Shown here piece by piece: positions 33,078 through 40,956 of a stretch of 64,000 nt of DNA. The stretch is taken from contig DUSF01000037.1 in assembly GCA_012842745.1 (NCBI GenBank), forward strand, positions 186,001-250,000. The letters run 5' to 3'. This DNA is from Bacillus sp. (in: firmicutes). GTDB lineage: Bacteria; Bacillota; Bacilli; Bacillales; Bacillaceae_J. How positions within the stretch are numbered: position 1 is the first letter of the stretch; every line of letters starts with the position of its first letter. A program made the position numbers and the translations under genes. The notes beneath the pieces are model-generated. The model saw only the letters and a list, made by a program, of their open reading frames with translations. It ran no database searches and was not told where the DNA came from.

Positions 33078-33839
33078 TCACTTCACCCCACGATTCACAA
33101 CCTGAATGCCCCCAGAAGCTGAGATGACACTTCCTGTTATGAAATCTGAGTTATCTTCACATAAAAACCCTACAATCCTACCGATATCTTCACCTGTCCC
33201 AGAGCGACCAATTGGTGTGTTTTTATCACGTAACATTCTTGATACTTCAATATCTGCTTCCTTCATCTCACCGATAATATCGCCAGGACAAACCATGTTA
33301 GCTGTGATTCCATATTCCGCTTCTTCAAGAGCAATCGTCCGCGTTAAAGAAACGAGCCCCGCTTTTGCAGTAGCAAATGCGGAACGATATTTCCAGCCAG
33401 GAGTATGCTCAGCATCTTGAAAGCCATACGTTATGATTCTGCCAAACTTCTGTTTTCGCATAATCGGAATCGTCAACTTTAAAAAGTGAAAAACAGCATT
33501 TAAATTCCCGTTTATAATCTCATACCATTCCTGGTCATCATACTCAACAAGCTTTTTTCGTTCAAAAATATAAGGCCCAGCATTATTAATAAGATAATCA
33601 ATTCGGCCAAAGCGGCTCATCGCTTCGTTAATAATATTCACAATATCCTCTTTTTTTGTTACATCTCCTTGAACAAATTGCAACTGCTCCTTATATGGCT
33701 CCCATTCAGTCAGTAGTTGAGACACCCTAGTAACATCGCTTCGATAATTAACTGTAACTGAACAACCCATTTGCAGAAGCTGTTCCGTAACTTTTTTCCC
33801 AAGCCCTTTCGACCCTGCCGTAATAATTGCATGCCTCAA
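33078..33839 (-). CDS. SDR-family oxidoreductase, probably pterin-related; catalytic Tyr replaced
   Basis: 253 residues of short-chain dehydrogenase type, TTG start behind GCAGGTG. The cofactor loop is ITAGSKGLGK and the NNAG motif is present in YLINNAGPY. Where the family has YxxxK the sequence is RSAFATAKAGL, so Tyr is Phe; the preceding catalytic Ser position (ITYGFQDAEHTPG) also has no obvious Ser. It is 66 bases downstream of folE on the same strand, so a pterin substrate is plausible, for example a dihydropterin reductase of the FolM kind. With the usual tetrad incomplete the reaction may differ from a standard SDR. Confidence 0.83.
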   Translation of the reverse strand: MRHAIITAGSKGLGKKVTEQLLQMGCSVTVNYRSDVTRVSQLLTEWEPYKEQLQFVQGDVTKKEDIVNIINEAMSRFGRIDYLINNAGPYIFERKKLVEYDDQEWYEIINGNLNAVFHFLKLTIPIMRKQKFGRIITYGFQDAEHTPGWKYRSAFATAKAGLVSLTRTIALEEAEYGITANMVCPGDIIGEMKEADIEVSRMLRDKNTPIGRSGTGEDIGRIVGFLCEDNSDFITGSVISASGGIQVVNRGVK

Positions 33840-33904
33840 AAGATTTCACCTGCCTTACATTAAAATTACGGATTTTGTCGTTTTATCTTATTTCTGTTGA
33901 AATA

Positions 33905-34540
33905 CTACCGATTAAGCAATGACAAAAATTCAATACGAGCATCAGCTTGATTCGCAAACAGCCCACGAACTGCCGTCGTTGTCGTTGACGAATTTGTTTT
34001 CTTAATCCCTCTTCCACACATGCACATATGCTTTGCTTCAACCACTACCATTGCTCCTTGTGGATGAAGAACATCCTCTAATGCATCGGCAATCTCGTTC
34101 GTGAGCCTTTCTTGCACCTGAAAACGTTTTGCATAGCCTTCAACCATTCTGCCAATTTTTGATAACCCAGTTATTTTCTCATTTGGAATATAACCAACAT
34201 GGGCAACACCAAAAAACGGTGCAAAATGATGCTCACACATCGAATAAAACTCAATATCCTTCACAAGCACTAATTCTTGATGAGCAACCTCAAAAACCTT
34301 TTCTAAATGTTCCTTCGGATTTTCACGATATCCTTCTGTGTATTCGAGAAAAGCTTTTAAAACGCGATAAGGAGTCTCCTGAAGACCATCACGAGCAGGG
34401 TCATCCCCACATAATTGGATTAATTCCTTTAGTGAATCCATCACATTTTGCGCTTGAACGAGCTTTTTTTCGGAAATGGAATTTTGACCAAATACATCAA
34501 GCACCATTTGTGATAGTAAGTTACTTTCCGCAATAGACAT
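33905..34540 (-). CDS. folE: GTP cyclohydrolase I FolE
   Basis: 211 residues; first enzyme of tetrahydrofolate synthesis (GTP to dihydroneopterin triphosphate). The zinc and active-site motif is EFYSMCEHHFAPFFG, then KITGLSKIGRMVEGYAKRFQ, QERLTNEIAD and the second zinc Cys in EAKHMCMCGRGIKK. The N-terminal 30 residues are longer than in typical Bacillus FolE (about 190 residues). It may be a second, environment-specific copy. Start ATG follows GCAGAGGAGAG. The downstream SDR suggests a two-gene pterin operon. I see no Zur box upstream. Confidence 0.95.
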   Translation of the reverse strand: MSIAESNLLSQMVLDVFGQNSISEKKLVQAQNVMDSLKELIQLCGDDPARDGLQETPYRVLKAFLEYTEGYRENPKEHLEKVFEVAHQELVLVKDIEFYSMCEHHFAPFFGVAHVGYIPNEKITGLSKIGRMVEGYAKRFQVQERLTNEIADALEDVLHPQGAMVVVEAKHMCMCGRGIKKTNSSTTTTAVRGLFANQADARIEFLSLLNR

Positions 34541-34684
34541 TATGGCTAACTCTCCTCTGCAAATTCAAATGAAACAATGATGATATTTTATATTTACAAA
34601 TTAATTAAATGATATTGTATAAAAAATAGCCTATTTCCTTTCGTAAAGTCAATTAATTTGAATTATTACTAAGGAATTACTATA

Positions 34685-34717
34685 AAAGGCATTACCTCAA
34701 GATGAGGAATGCCTTAC
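34685..34717 (-). terminator. Intrinsic terminator after the serpin gene
   Basis: AAGGCATTCCTC pairs with GAGGTAATGCCTT around a four-base loop, followed by TTATAG on the minus strand. It lies 17 bases past the serpin stop. Confidence 0.75.
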
Positions 34718-34733
34718 GAGATTATTTCAAATA

Positions 34734-35957
34734 CTACTTAATATTTTGGGGAGAATTTACTTCTCCCATAAACAAAATGATTCCTGATTCGTTGTCCTGA
34801 ATGACAAAAAAGAAGGGCCGATTGACATTCATTGTAGGTGTATGAATCATAGCCGTTTCCTGTATCACAACAGCTGTTGCCGCTGCTGCTTCTGTTCCTT
34901 TTTCATTGACTTCTATGAAGCTCTTATGAAGAACTTCATCAATGTTAATGCCGACATTTTCAACCATTTGGCTAAAGTCTGCTTCTTCCGAAAATGCGCT
35001 TGGCATCCCTAATTTAATCAGTGAATCATTTAATAAAGTAGAGTATTCCAATTTAAATTTTGGCAATGTAAGCGCTACTTCATGTTCCTTTAACTGGCTA
35101 ACCCAACGATTCCACTGTTTAAGCGACAATTGCTGATATAAATTATCCAATTGTATACCTTCTTTAGCAAGCAATACAATCATACTTAACTCATTGTCTT
35201 TATATGGTAAATCAATTACCTGTATCAATTCATCCTCATAATATTTAAAACGATTCGTTTGCCTCATGAAAGGCTGCTGTTTCGGGGCACCCTCGCTTAC
35301 ATAAAATAAATCTTCAAATGTAGCTTTTTCATCAAAGGAATGCTCCCAATTGCCATAAAAATAAATAGCATTTAGCAGATATGCAACAGCATTAGATTGC
35401 ACATTTTCTATAATATTAGGAATCTTGCCTCTTGTTTTCTCCTTCACCCATGAATTTATTTCATCTGCTGCTTTTGGGTCTGCAAAATCCATTTCCTGGA
35501 CTTGCGCTAAATAATAATCTTTTGTATTCGTTACAAAATCACTTAAAAAAGGATAGCCTTTCTTAAGCCAAATAGAATTAGCAATATTCAATGTAGCATC
35601 GTAATTACGATTGAATGTCCGACTTAAAAAAGAAGCATAAGCCCGGTTGATATTTGAAAGCTCGTAGCCATTTACATGTAAAACATCAGCTATCTCCTTT
35701 TCAGTGTCACCAGCCGCACCGTTATAGGTCATTGATAAGGCGGAATGAATGCTAAACGGTGAAAAAAATATATTTGGCTCCCCCTTCTGTTGAACAAGCT
35801 CCCCCAGTAAATCAAAAGCAAAGCGGTTATTGGCTTCCGTAATCATTTTGTAATCATTTTCAGAAAATTCTGCTGAACCAAAATTAGGTGAACTTGCCAT
35901 GTTACAACCTGATAATAATAGAATAAAAGACAAAATAGAAAAGAAACTTTTCAACAT
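34734..35957 (-). CDS. Serpin lipoprotein (serine/cysteine protease inhibitor)
   Basis: 407 residues. The N terminus MLKSFFSILSFILLLSGCNM has a lipobox (LLSGC) with Cys 18, so it is membrane-anchored outside the cell. The serpin core is complete: SPFSIHSALSMTYNGAAGDT, YLLNAIYFYGNWEHSF, LPKFKLEYSTLLNDSL, and the hinge EKGTEAAAATAVVIQE of the reactive loop near residue 353, then NRPFFFVIQDNESGIILFMG. Counting from the hinge, the predicted scissile P1 is Thr with Ala at P1', though the exact position cannot be fixed by eye. The small hinge residues indicate an inhibitory serpin. No protease gene is adjacent. Confidence 0.95.
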   Translation of the reverse strand: MLKSFFSILSFILLLSGCNMASSPNFGSAEFSENDYKMITEANNRFAFDLLGELVQQKGEPNIFFSPFSIHSALSMTYNGAAGDTEKEIADVLHVNGYELSNINRAYASFLSRTFNRNYDATLNIANSIWLKKGYPFLSDFVTNTKDYYLAQVQEMDFADPKAADEINSWVKEKTRGKIPNIIENVQSNAVAYLLNAIYFYGNWEHSFDEKATFEDLFYVSEGAPKQQPFMRQTNRFKYYEDELIQVIDLPYKDNELSMIVLLAKEGIQLDNLYQQLSLKQWNRWVSQLKEHEVALTLPKFKLEYSTLLNDSLIKLGMPSAFSEEADFSQMVENVGINIDEVLHKSFIEVNEKGTEAAAATAVVIQETAMIHTPTMNVNRPFFFVIQDNESGIILFMGEVNSPQNIK

Positions 35958-36040
35958 TCATTATCGCCTCCAAGCAATAAAATGCCCATCATAATCTATC
36001 TTACTAATTAGACGATATTGTTTACAAAAGGTTGCATCAT

Positions 36041-36080
36041 AAAAAGCACTGATAACCATTGCGCGATTACCAGTGCTTTG
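36041..36080 (-). terminator. Intrinsic terminator of topB
   Basis: AAAGCACTGGTAATC and GGTTATCAGTGCTTT pair on the minus strand, followed by TTTTATG. It lies just past the topB stop. Confidence 0.75.
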
Positions 36081-36091
36081 TCTTACGTTTA

Positions 36092-38284
36092 TTATTTCAA
36101 CTTCAATTTTGCTAAAGCATCTGCTAATGCTGTATTAATTGGCTCTTCTTGTTTATTTTGCTTTTTCATATAATTTGCAACGTCTTTTTTCGATACTTTC
36201 GTATTTTGATTTTGCTTTCTTCGTTCATTAAATGTCGACAGCTTTTCGCGATGGCCGCATTTACAAACAAAGATTTGGCCTTCACCTTGGCCTCGTAATT
36301 CCAATTTTTTATGACAGTTTGGACATCTAGCATTTGTCACTTTGCTGACGTTTTTGCGGTGACCACATTCACGATCTTGGCAGACGAGCATCTTCCCTTT
36401 TTTGCCGTTGACTTCGAGCATTAGCTTGCCGCATTCCGGACATTTTGACCCTGTAATATTATCATGCTTGAATTTTTGAGAGCTGTTTTTTATTTCATAA
36501 ACAACCGTTTTCGCATAGTTTTTCATATCATTGATAAACACATTTTTGGCAAGTTTTCCTTTCGCTATTTGCTCTAGCTTTTGTTCCCACTCAGCTGTTA
36601 AGGCAGGCGATTTTAAATCCTCAGGAACCAAATCAAGCAGCTGTTTCCCTTTTGATGTAATAAAAATTTCCTTGCCTTTTTTCTCAATCAAAAAGGTATT
36701 AAACAGCTTTTCGATAATATCAGCTCTCGTCGCAACTGTACCAAGGCCGCCAGTTTCACCGATTGTTTTAATTAAATCTTTGCTTTCGCCAGCCATATAT
36801 TTTGCTGGATTTTCCATCGCTGAAAGCAATGTTGCTTCATTGAAACGTGCAGGTGGCTTTGTTTCGCCTTTTGTTTGTGAAATCAATGTAACCGTTAATG
36901 AATCTCCTTTTGCTAATTTAGGTAGCAATTGTTCCTTCATTTCTTCCACTTCATCGTCATCCTCATAACGATTTTCATATACTTCTTTCCAGCCCATCGA
37001 CGTGACCGTTTTTCCTTTCGCAACAAACATTTCGTCACCAATACTTGCTTTAATCGTTGTTTGCTCATATTCAAACGGTGGTGAAAGCACAGCTAAAAAG
37101 CGTTTCACAACTAAATCATAAATTTTTCGTTCTTTATCCGTAAATTTATTTAGGAGCACCGTTTCTTCTGTTGGAATAATCGCATGATGATCCGAAACCT
37201 TCTTATCATCTACAAACGACCCATTTGCTTTAATTGGCTTTTGTAGCAATTTATGTGTCATTTGCTTATATGGCCCAATCCCACATGACTTTAAGCGATC
37301 TTTAATTGTATCTACGATATCAGTTGAAATATATCTTGAATCAGTCCGTGGATATGTGAGCACTTTATGCTGCTCATAAAGCTTTTGCATGATTTGCAGT
37401 GTTTCTTTTGCGGAATAACCAAACGCTTTATTCGCATCACGCTGTAATTCTGTTAAATCATAAAGCTGTGGTGCAAAGCTTTTTTTCGCTTTTTTCTCAA
37501 CATCAACGATTTTTGCCTGTTTATTTTTTACCTTTAATACGATTTCGTCCGCTTTTTCTTTTGCGAACGTTTTTATATCATTCGTTTTACCGTCATGCCA
37601 AGTAAGCACAATGTTTTGATTCGTTTGTACTTGAATGCCAAAATACGGCTTTGATTTAAAGCTTTTGATTTCTTCTTCCCTTTTCGCAATGATGGCTAAG
37701 GTTGGCGTTTGCACCCGGCCACATGAAAGCTGCGCATTAAATCTGCATGTTAACGCCCTTGTTGCATTTAATCCTACATACCAATCCGCTTCAGACCTAG
37801 CAACAGCTGAATGATATAGGTTGTCAAACTCCTTGCCATTCCTCAATTTTTGAAAACCTTCTTTAATCGCTTTATCAGTTACCGATGAAATCCATAACCG
37901 TTTTGTCGGCTTATTCACTTTTGCCTTATCCAAAATCCACTGTGCCACAAGCTGGCCTTCACGACCAGCATCGGTTGCAATCACAATATCACCTACATCA
38001 GCGCGAAGCAATTGGCTCTTAACAGCATTGAATTGCTTGCTAGTCTGTTTAATAACAACAAGCTTTAACTCCTTAGGCACCATTGGCAAATCTTCAAGCT
38101 TCCACGTTTTATATTTATCGTCATAAGCTTCTGGGTCCGCCAGTGTAACCAAGTGGCCTAACGCCCATGTCACAATATATTTTTCACCTTCCAAAAAGCC
38201 ATTTCCTTTTTTATGACAATTCAATACCCGTGCGATATCGCGGGCTACTGATGGTTTTTCCGCTAGTACTACAGTTTTTTTCAC
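36092..38284 (-). CDS. topB: DNA topoisomerase III TopB
   Basis: 730 residues, type IA topoisomerase. The Toprim domain starts MKKTVVLAEKPSVARDIARV and holds DAGREGQLVAQWIL; the catalytic Tyr is in YPRTDSRYIS near residue 312. The C-terminal region carries zinc ribbons: CPECGKLMLEV...CQDRECGHRK and CPNCHKKLEL...CKCGHREK, as in B. subtilis TopB (727 residues). It resolves recombination and replication intermediates, with RecQ-type helicases. GTG start behind AAGGGATG. Monocistronic with a terminator after it. Confidence 0.96.
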   Translation of the reverse strand: MKKTVVLAEKPSVARDIARVLNCHKKGNGFLEGEKYIVTWALGHLVTLADPEAYDDKYKTWKLEDLPMVPKELKLVVIKQTSKQFNAVKSQLLRADVGDIVIATDAGREGQLVAQWILDKAKVNKPTKRLWISSVTDKAIKEGFQKLRNGKEFDNLYHSAVARSEADWYVGLNATRALTCRFNAQLSCGRVQTPTLAIIAKREEEIKSFKSKPYFGIQVQTNQNIVLTWHDGKTNDIKTFAKEKADEIVLKVKNKQAKIVDVEKKAKKSFAPQLYDLTELQRDANKAFGYSAKETLQIMQKLYEQHKVLTYPRTDSRYISTDIVDTIKDRLKSCGIGPYKQMTHKLLQKPIKANGSFVDDKKVSDHHAIIPTEETVLLNKFTDKERKIYDLVVKRFLAVLSPPFEYEQTTIKASIGDEMFVAKGKTVTSMGWKEVYENRYEDDDEVEEMKEQLLPKLAKGDSLTVTLISQTKGETKPPARFNEATLLSAMENPAKYMAGESKDLIKTIGETGGLGTVATRADIIEKLFNTFLIEKKGKEIFITSKGKQLLDLVPEDLKSPALTAEWEQKLEQIAKGKLAKNVFINDMKNYAKTVVYEIKNSSQKFKHDNITGSKCPECGKLMLEVNGKKGKMLVCQDRECGHRKNVSKVTNARCPNCHKKLELRGQGEGQIFVCKCGHREKLSTFNERRKQNQNTKVSKKDVANYMKKQNKQEEPINTALADALAKLKLK

Positions 38285-38344
38285 AATATCATCCCTTCAT
38301 TTTGAAACAATTAGCTTTACTATATCATAAAAGCCCAAATTTAT

Positions 38345-38446
38345 TTAAAACCAATATGTAATTGTATCGAAAACTCCAAGAACAATCATAATCCCACCAG
38401 CAGCCTTTTGGATTATTGCCCCTACTTTTCGTCCTTTATTTTTCAT
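38345..38446 (-). CDS. Small hydrophobic protein of 33 residues
   Basis: MKNKGRKVGAIIQKAAGGIM followed by IVLGVFDTITYWF. A basic N terminus and one hydrophobic helix. It lies 12 bases behind the stop of the SHOCT fragment (38459), and GAGGGG precedes its ATG. I do not recognise it; probable small membrane protein. Confidence 0.5.
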   Translation of the reverse strand: MKNKGRKVGAIIQKAAGGIMIVLGVFDTITYWF

Positions 38447-38458
38447 AGTGAATACCCC

Positions 38459-38590
38459 TCATTTCGGGTAAAGTTTTTGTTTTAAGTGATCAAATTCCTC
38501 TTCCGTTATTTCTCCCCTTGCCAACCGTTCTTTTAGAATATCAATATGTGTTCCATTTTTTGAATTGGTAACAAAATTTTCACGAATATA
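38459..38590 (-). pseudogene. SHOCT-domain fragment without a start codon
   Basis: A 44-codon frame reading ENFVTNSKNGTHIDILKERL then ARGEITEEEFDHLKQKLYPK. The second half is a SHOCT (short C-terminal) oligomerisation domain. TAA and TGA codons lie directly upstream and no ATG, GTG or TTG starts the frame, so it is the tail of a lost gene, next to a terminator. Confidence 0.65.
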
Positions 38591-38595
38591 TCATT

Positions 38596-38640
38596 AAAAA
38601 AGTGACATTCCTTTATGTTAAAGGATATGTCACCTTTTTG
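38596..38640. terminator. Intrinsic terminator after the DedA-deacetylase chimera
   Basis: GTGACATATCCTTT and AAAGGAATGTCAC pair on the minus strand around ATAAC-like loop and T runs lie on both sides. Confidence 0.8.
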
Positions 38641-38645
38641 TTTGT

Positions 38646-39560
38646 TTATCGTTGTAAATCCACATTTCCCAGACGGTACCCCTTTGATATCAACAACTCC
38701 TTATTAATTAATTCATCTATACGTACACAAGTAAAACCTTTTGTTTTCACTGTTTTTAATACATCCTTTAACGCATTAATGGTATTCCTTGGCGCATCCA
38801 TCTCTGCTCCAGGTGAATCCCCACAGTCATGCAGCAGAATGATATCACCGCCTTTTATGCTTGATAAACGATGTTTAATCTTTTCACTTCCTCCAGAAGT
38901 CCGCCAATCTTCCGCCATGATAGACCAAAGAATAATCAAGTACTTACCTCTTTTGATAAAATCAAAAAAATTGAGCATCCCCCATGGTGGACGATAAAAA
39001 ATAGGTCTTACCCCTGTGATATTTTCAATAATGTTCGCAGTATCCTCCACCCCTTTGCGAACTTTCCAAGGGTACATGAACGAGGTATAATAGCCAATTA
39101 AAATAAATGGGAATATCCATAAAACAGTCCCTAACAAGGACGTAAGAAGAAAATCTAAAAAGGGAATTTTGTTCATCCCTGCAAAATATGGGCTAATTTG
39201 TCGGATGCCAGGCATATAGAATCCAAATATAATCGTTTTACGGGCATTTTTCCTATATTTATTTATTACTCTATCCCAGCGTTCTTCTGTTATGCCAACG
39301 TACCTCCCATATTTATGGATAAAAGGACTGCCTATAAATTTTCCAACAGCATAGGCAGAAAACATACCGGAAAAAGCTCCAAAAAAGGCCGACAAGCCAG
39401 CAGGTACAATTGCTAAGCTATGTTGATCAATTGACACGCCAATTAAAAATAATAGTGACTCCTCTGGAGCAGGAATACCGACAATGCCAAAGAATAAAAA
39501 AATAAAAATAATTATATAGCCATACATATTTAGATAATCTATAAAGGTTTCAATATTCAT
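38646..39560 (-). CDS. Chimera: DedA-family N-terminal part joined to the C-terminal half of a polysaccharide deacetylase
   Basis: 304 residues. Residues 1-170 are a DedA membrane protein (GIVGIPAPEESLLFLIGVS; FGFYMPGIRQISPYFAGMN with the conserved Pro-Gly-Ile-Arg; LLGTVLWIFPFILIGYY). The remaining residues, from VEDTANIIENITGVRP, are the last third of a NodB-type deacetylase: FYRPPWG, WSIMAEDWRTSG, KGGDIILLHDCGD and a closing INALKDVLKTVKTKG. The deacetylase TFDDGP motif and the metal-binding HxxxH motif are absent, so the second part should be inactive. The join is in frame. It may be a deletion product between two adjacent genes or a real but non-catalytic fusion. Confidence 0.85.
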   Translation of the reverse strand: MNIETFIDYLNMYGYIIIFIFLFFGIVGIPAPEESLLFLIGVSIDQHSLAIVPAGLSAFFGAFSGMFSAYAVGKFIGSPFIHKYGRYVGITEERWDRVINKYRKNARKTIIFGFYMPGIRQISPYFAGMNKIPFLDFLLTSLLGTVLWIFPFILIGYYTSFMYPWKVRKGVEDTANIIENITGVRPIFYRPPWGMLNFFDFIKRGKYLIILWSIMAEDWRTSGGSEKIKHRLSSIKGGDIILLHDCGDSPGAEMDAPRNTINALKDVLKTVKTKGFTCVRIDELINKELLISKGYRLGNVDLQR

Positions 39561-39581
39561 AATTCCTCTTAAACATACTAT

Positions 39582-40886
39582 TTATTGTATTCGATGTGTA
39601 TCTATTCTCTTAAGTAAACGGAATATTTCCAGTAAAAGAATATTTAGGCCCAACCAGACTCCCCCAAAGACATAGCCAGCAGCAATATCACTCGGAAGTT
39701 CGACATTAAAGAACAATCGACTGACGGCAATAAGAATTAATACTACTAATCCAGCAACTGGCACAAGAATATGAAACCAAGCATTTTTTACAAAGCGTAT
39801 ACATACAAATACCGTAAAACCGTAAATAACAAAATTCATTAAAGATTGCTCACTTGGAAAATTGCGAAAAATATGATCTGTGAACGAATAAGGAACAGGG
39901 GAAAGACTTTGAAAAATTCTCCTTAAACTTTCTTCAAAGAGTTCCCCACCTAAAATAACGATTAAAAGAGAACCTAATTCAATTAGTTTATTCTCACCTT
40001 TCCATAAAATCCAAATGAATGTAAAGCTGAGTAGTATAAGTTGGACTTGCCTTGAGCCCAGTAATGAAAAAGTTTGCATTGCCTCTGTCCAGTCCTTATT
40101 AAAAACTAAGGAAATCAATAAAACCACAATTTTATTAAAATTGGTAAATTCGTTTCCAAGAAAATCCTGTATCATGCCAAACATGAGAACCATAAGGGCC
40201 AACGTCAGGATGGAAGTCGCAGCCAATAGAAATCCAACTCGTCTTCTCGTATGAAAAATGGTCAAAGTTAGATTTAATAACCTATTGACTGTCTCTTTTA
40301 TCTCCTCTTTATATTTTTTGTAGATGTAGATCACAATAAAAATAACGACAGCGGCTATCCCCCCAATAATGAGATATTTCTTAATTGAACTGTGAAACGT
40401 CTCCCATTGTGGGCCTAATAATTTACCGAGTGTAATAAATACCGTCACCCACAGGAATGCTCCAATATAGGCAAAAATAGCGTATATCCGAAATGGCAGC
40501 CGGGTAGTTCCTGAAAAGTACCCTGTAATATGTCTAATTCCAGGGATAAAATAAGCAATCAGCAACAGCTTATTCCCGTACTTACTAAACCAGTAGGAAA
40601 ATTTTTCAAACCGTTCTAGACCCATATGAAAACGCGAACCATATTTTTCGAAGAACGGTTGTCCTACCTTATAACCTATCCAATAAGAAATGGTCATACC
40701 AATACAAGATCCAATACCAGCTATTAAAATACTAAGTATCCAATTTAAACGTCCTTGAAAAACAAGAAATCCTGTATAACTCATAAGGACTTCACCTGGA
40801 AATGGAAGTGCAATCAATTCTAATAGTAATGCTAGAAATAATACCATATATCCGTATTGGTCAATATATGATGTAATACTACCCAC
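39582..40886 (-). CDS. DedA-PAP2 fusion with degenerate PAP2 catalytic residues
   Basis: 434 residues, about 12 membrane helices, GTG start behind AAAGGATG. Residues 1-200 are a DedA domain: ALPFPGEVLMSYTGFLVFQG, IAYFIPGIRHITGYFSG, YIGAFLWVTVFITLGKLLG. From about 225 onwards lies a PAP2-type domain. Its three phosphatase motifs are eroded: SLRRIFQSLSP where KxxxxxxRP is expected, FPSEQSLMNF for PSGH, and SRLFFNVELPSDIAAG for SRxxxxxHxxxD. The Arg-Pro, His and His residues needed for catalysis are changed. DedA proteins recycle undecaprenyl phosphate or other lipids; the second domain probably only binds lipid. Confidence 0.87.
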   Translation of the reverse strand: MGSITSYIDQYGYMVLFLALLLELIALPFPGEVLMSYTGFLVFQGRLNWILSILIAGIGSCIGMTISYWIGYKVGQPFFEKYGSRFHMGLERFEKFSYWFSKYGNKLLLIAYFIPGIRHITGYFSGTTRLPFRIYAIFAYIGAFLWVTVFITLGKLLGPQWETFHSSIKKYLIIGGIAAVVIFIVIYIYKKYKEEIKETVNRLLNLTLTIFHTRRRVGFLLAATSILTLALMVLMFGMIQDFLGNEFTNFNKIVVLLISLVFNKDWTEAMQTFSLLGSRQVQLILLSFTFIWILWKGENKLIELGSLLIVILGGELFEESLRRIFQSLSPVPYSFTDHIFRNFPSEQSLMNFVIYGFTVFVCIRFVKNAWFHILVPVAGLVVLILIAVSRLFFNVELPSDIAAGYVFGGVWLGLNILLLEIFRLLKRIDTHRIQ

Positions 40887-40956
40887 CGCTTATCATCCTT
40901 TATTATTCTTGGTTTAAAGGGTTATCAGGACTTGCTTTCTTAGCATCCCTTTTTCT

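Noticed and set aside
34541-34680. Possible Zur box ahead of folE (as for zinc-independent FolE copies)
   Set aside because: No AAATCGTAAT-N-ATTACGATTT-like palindrome is present, and the FolE is the zinc-type enzyme.
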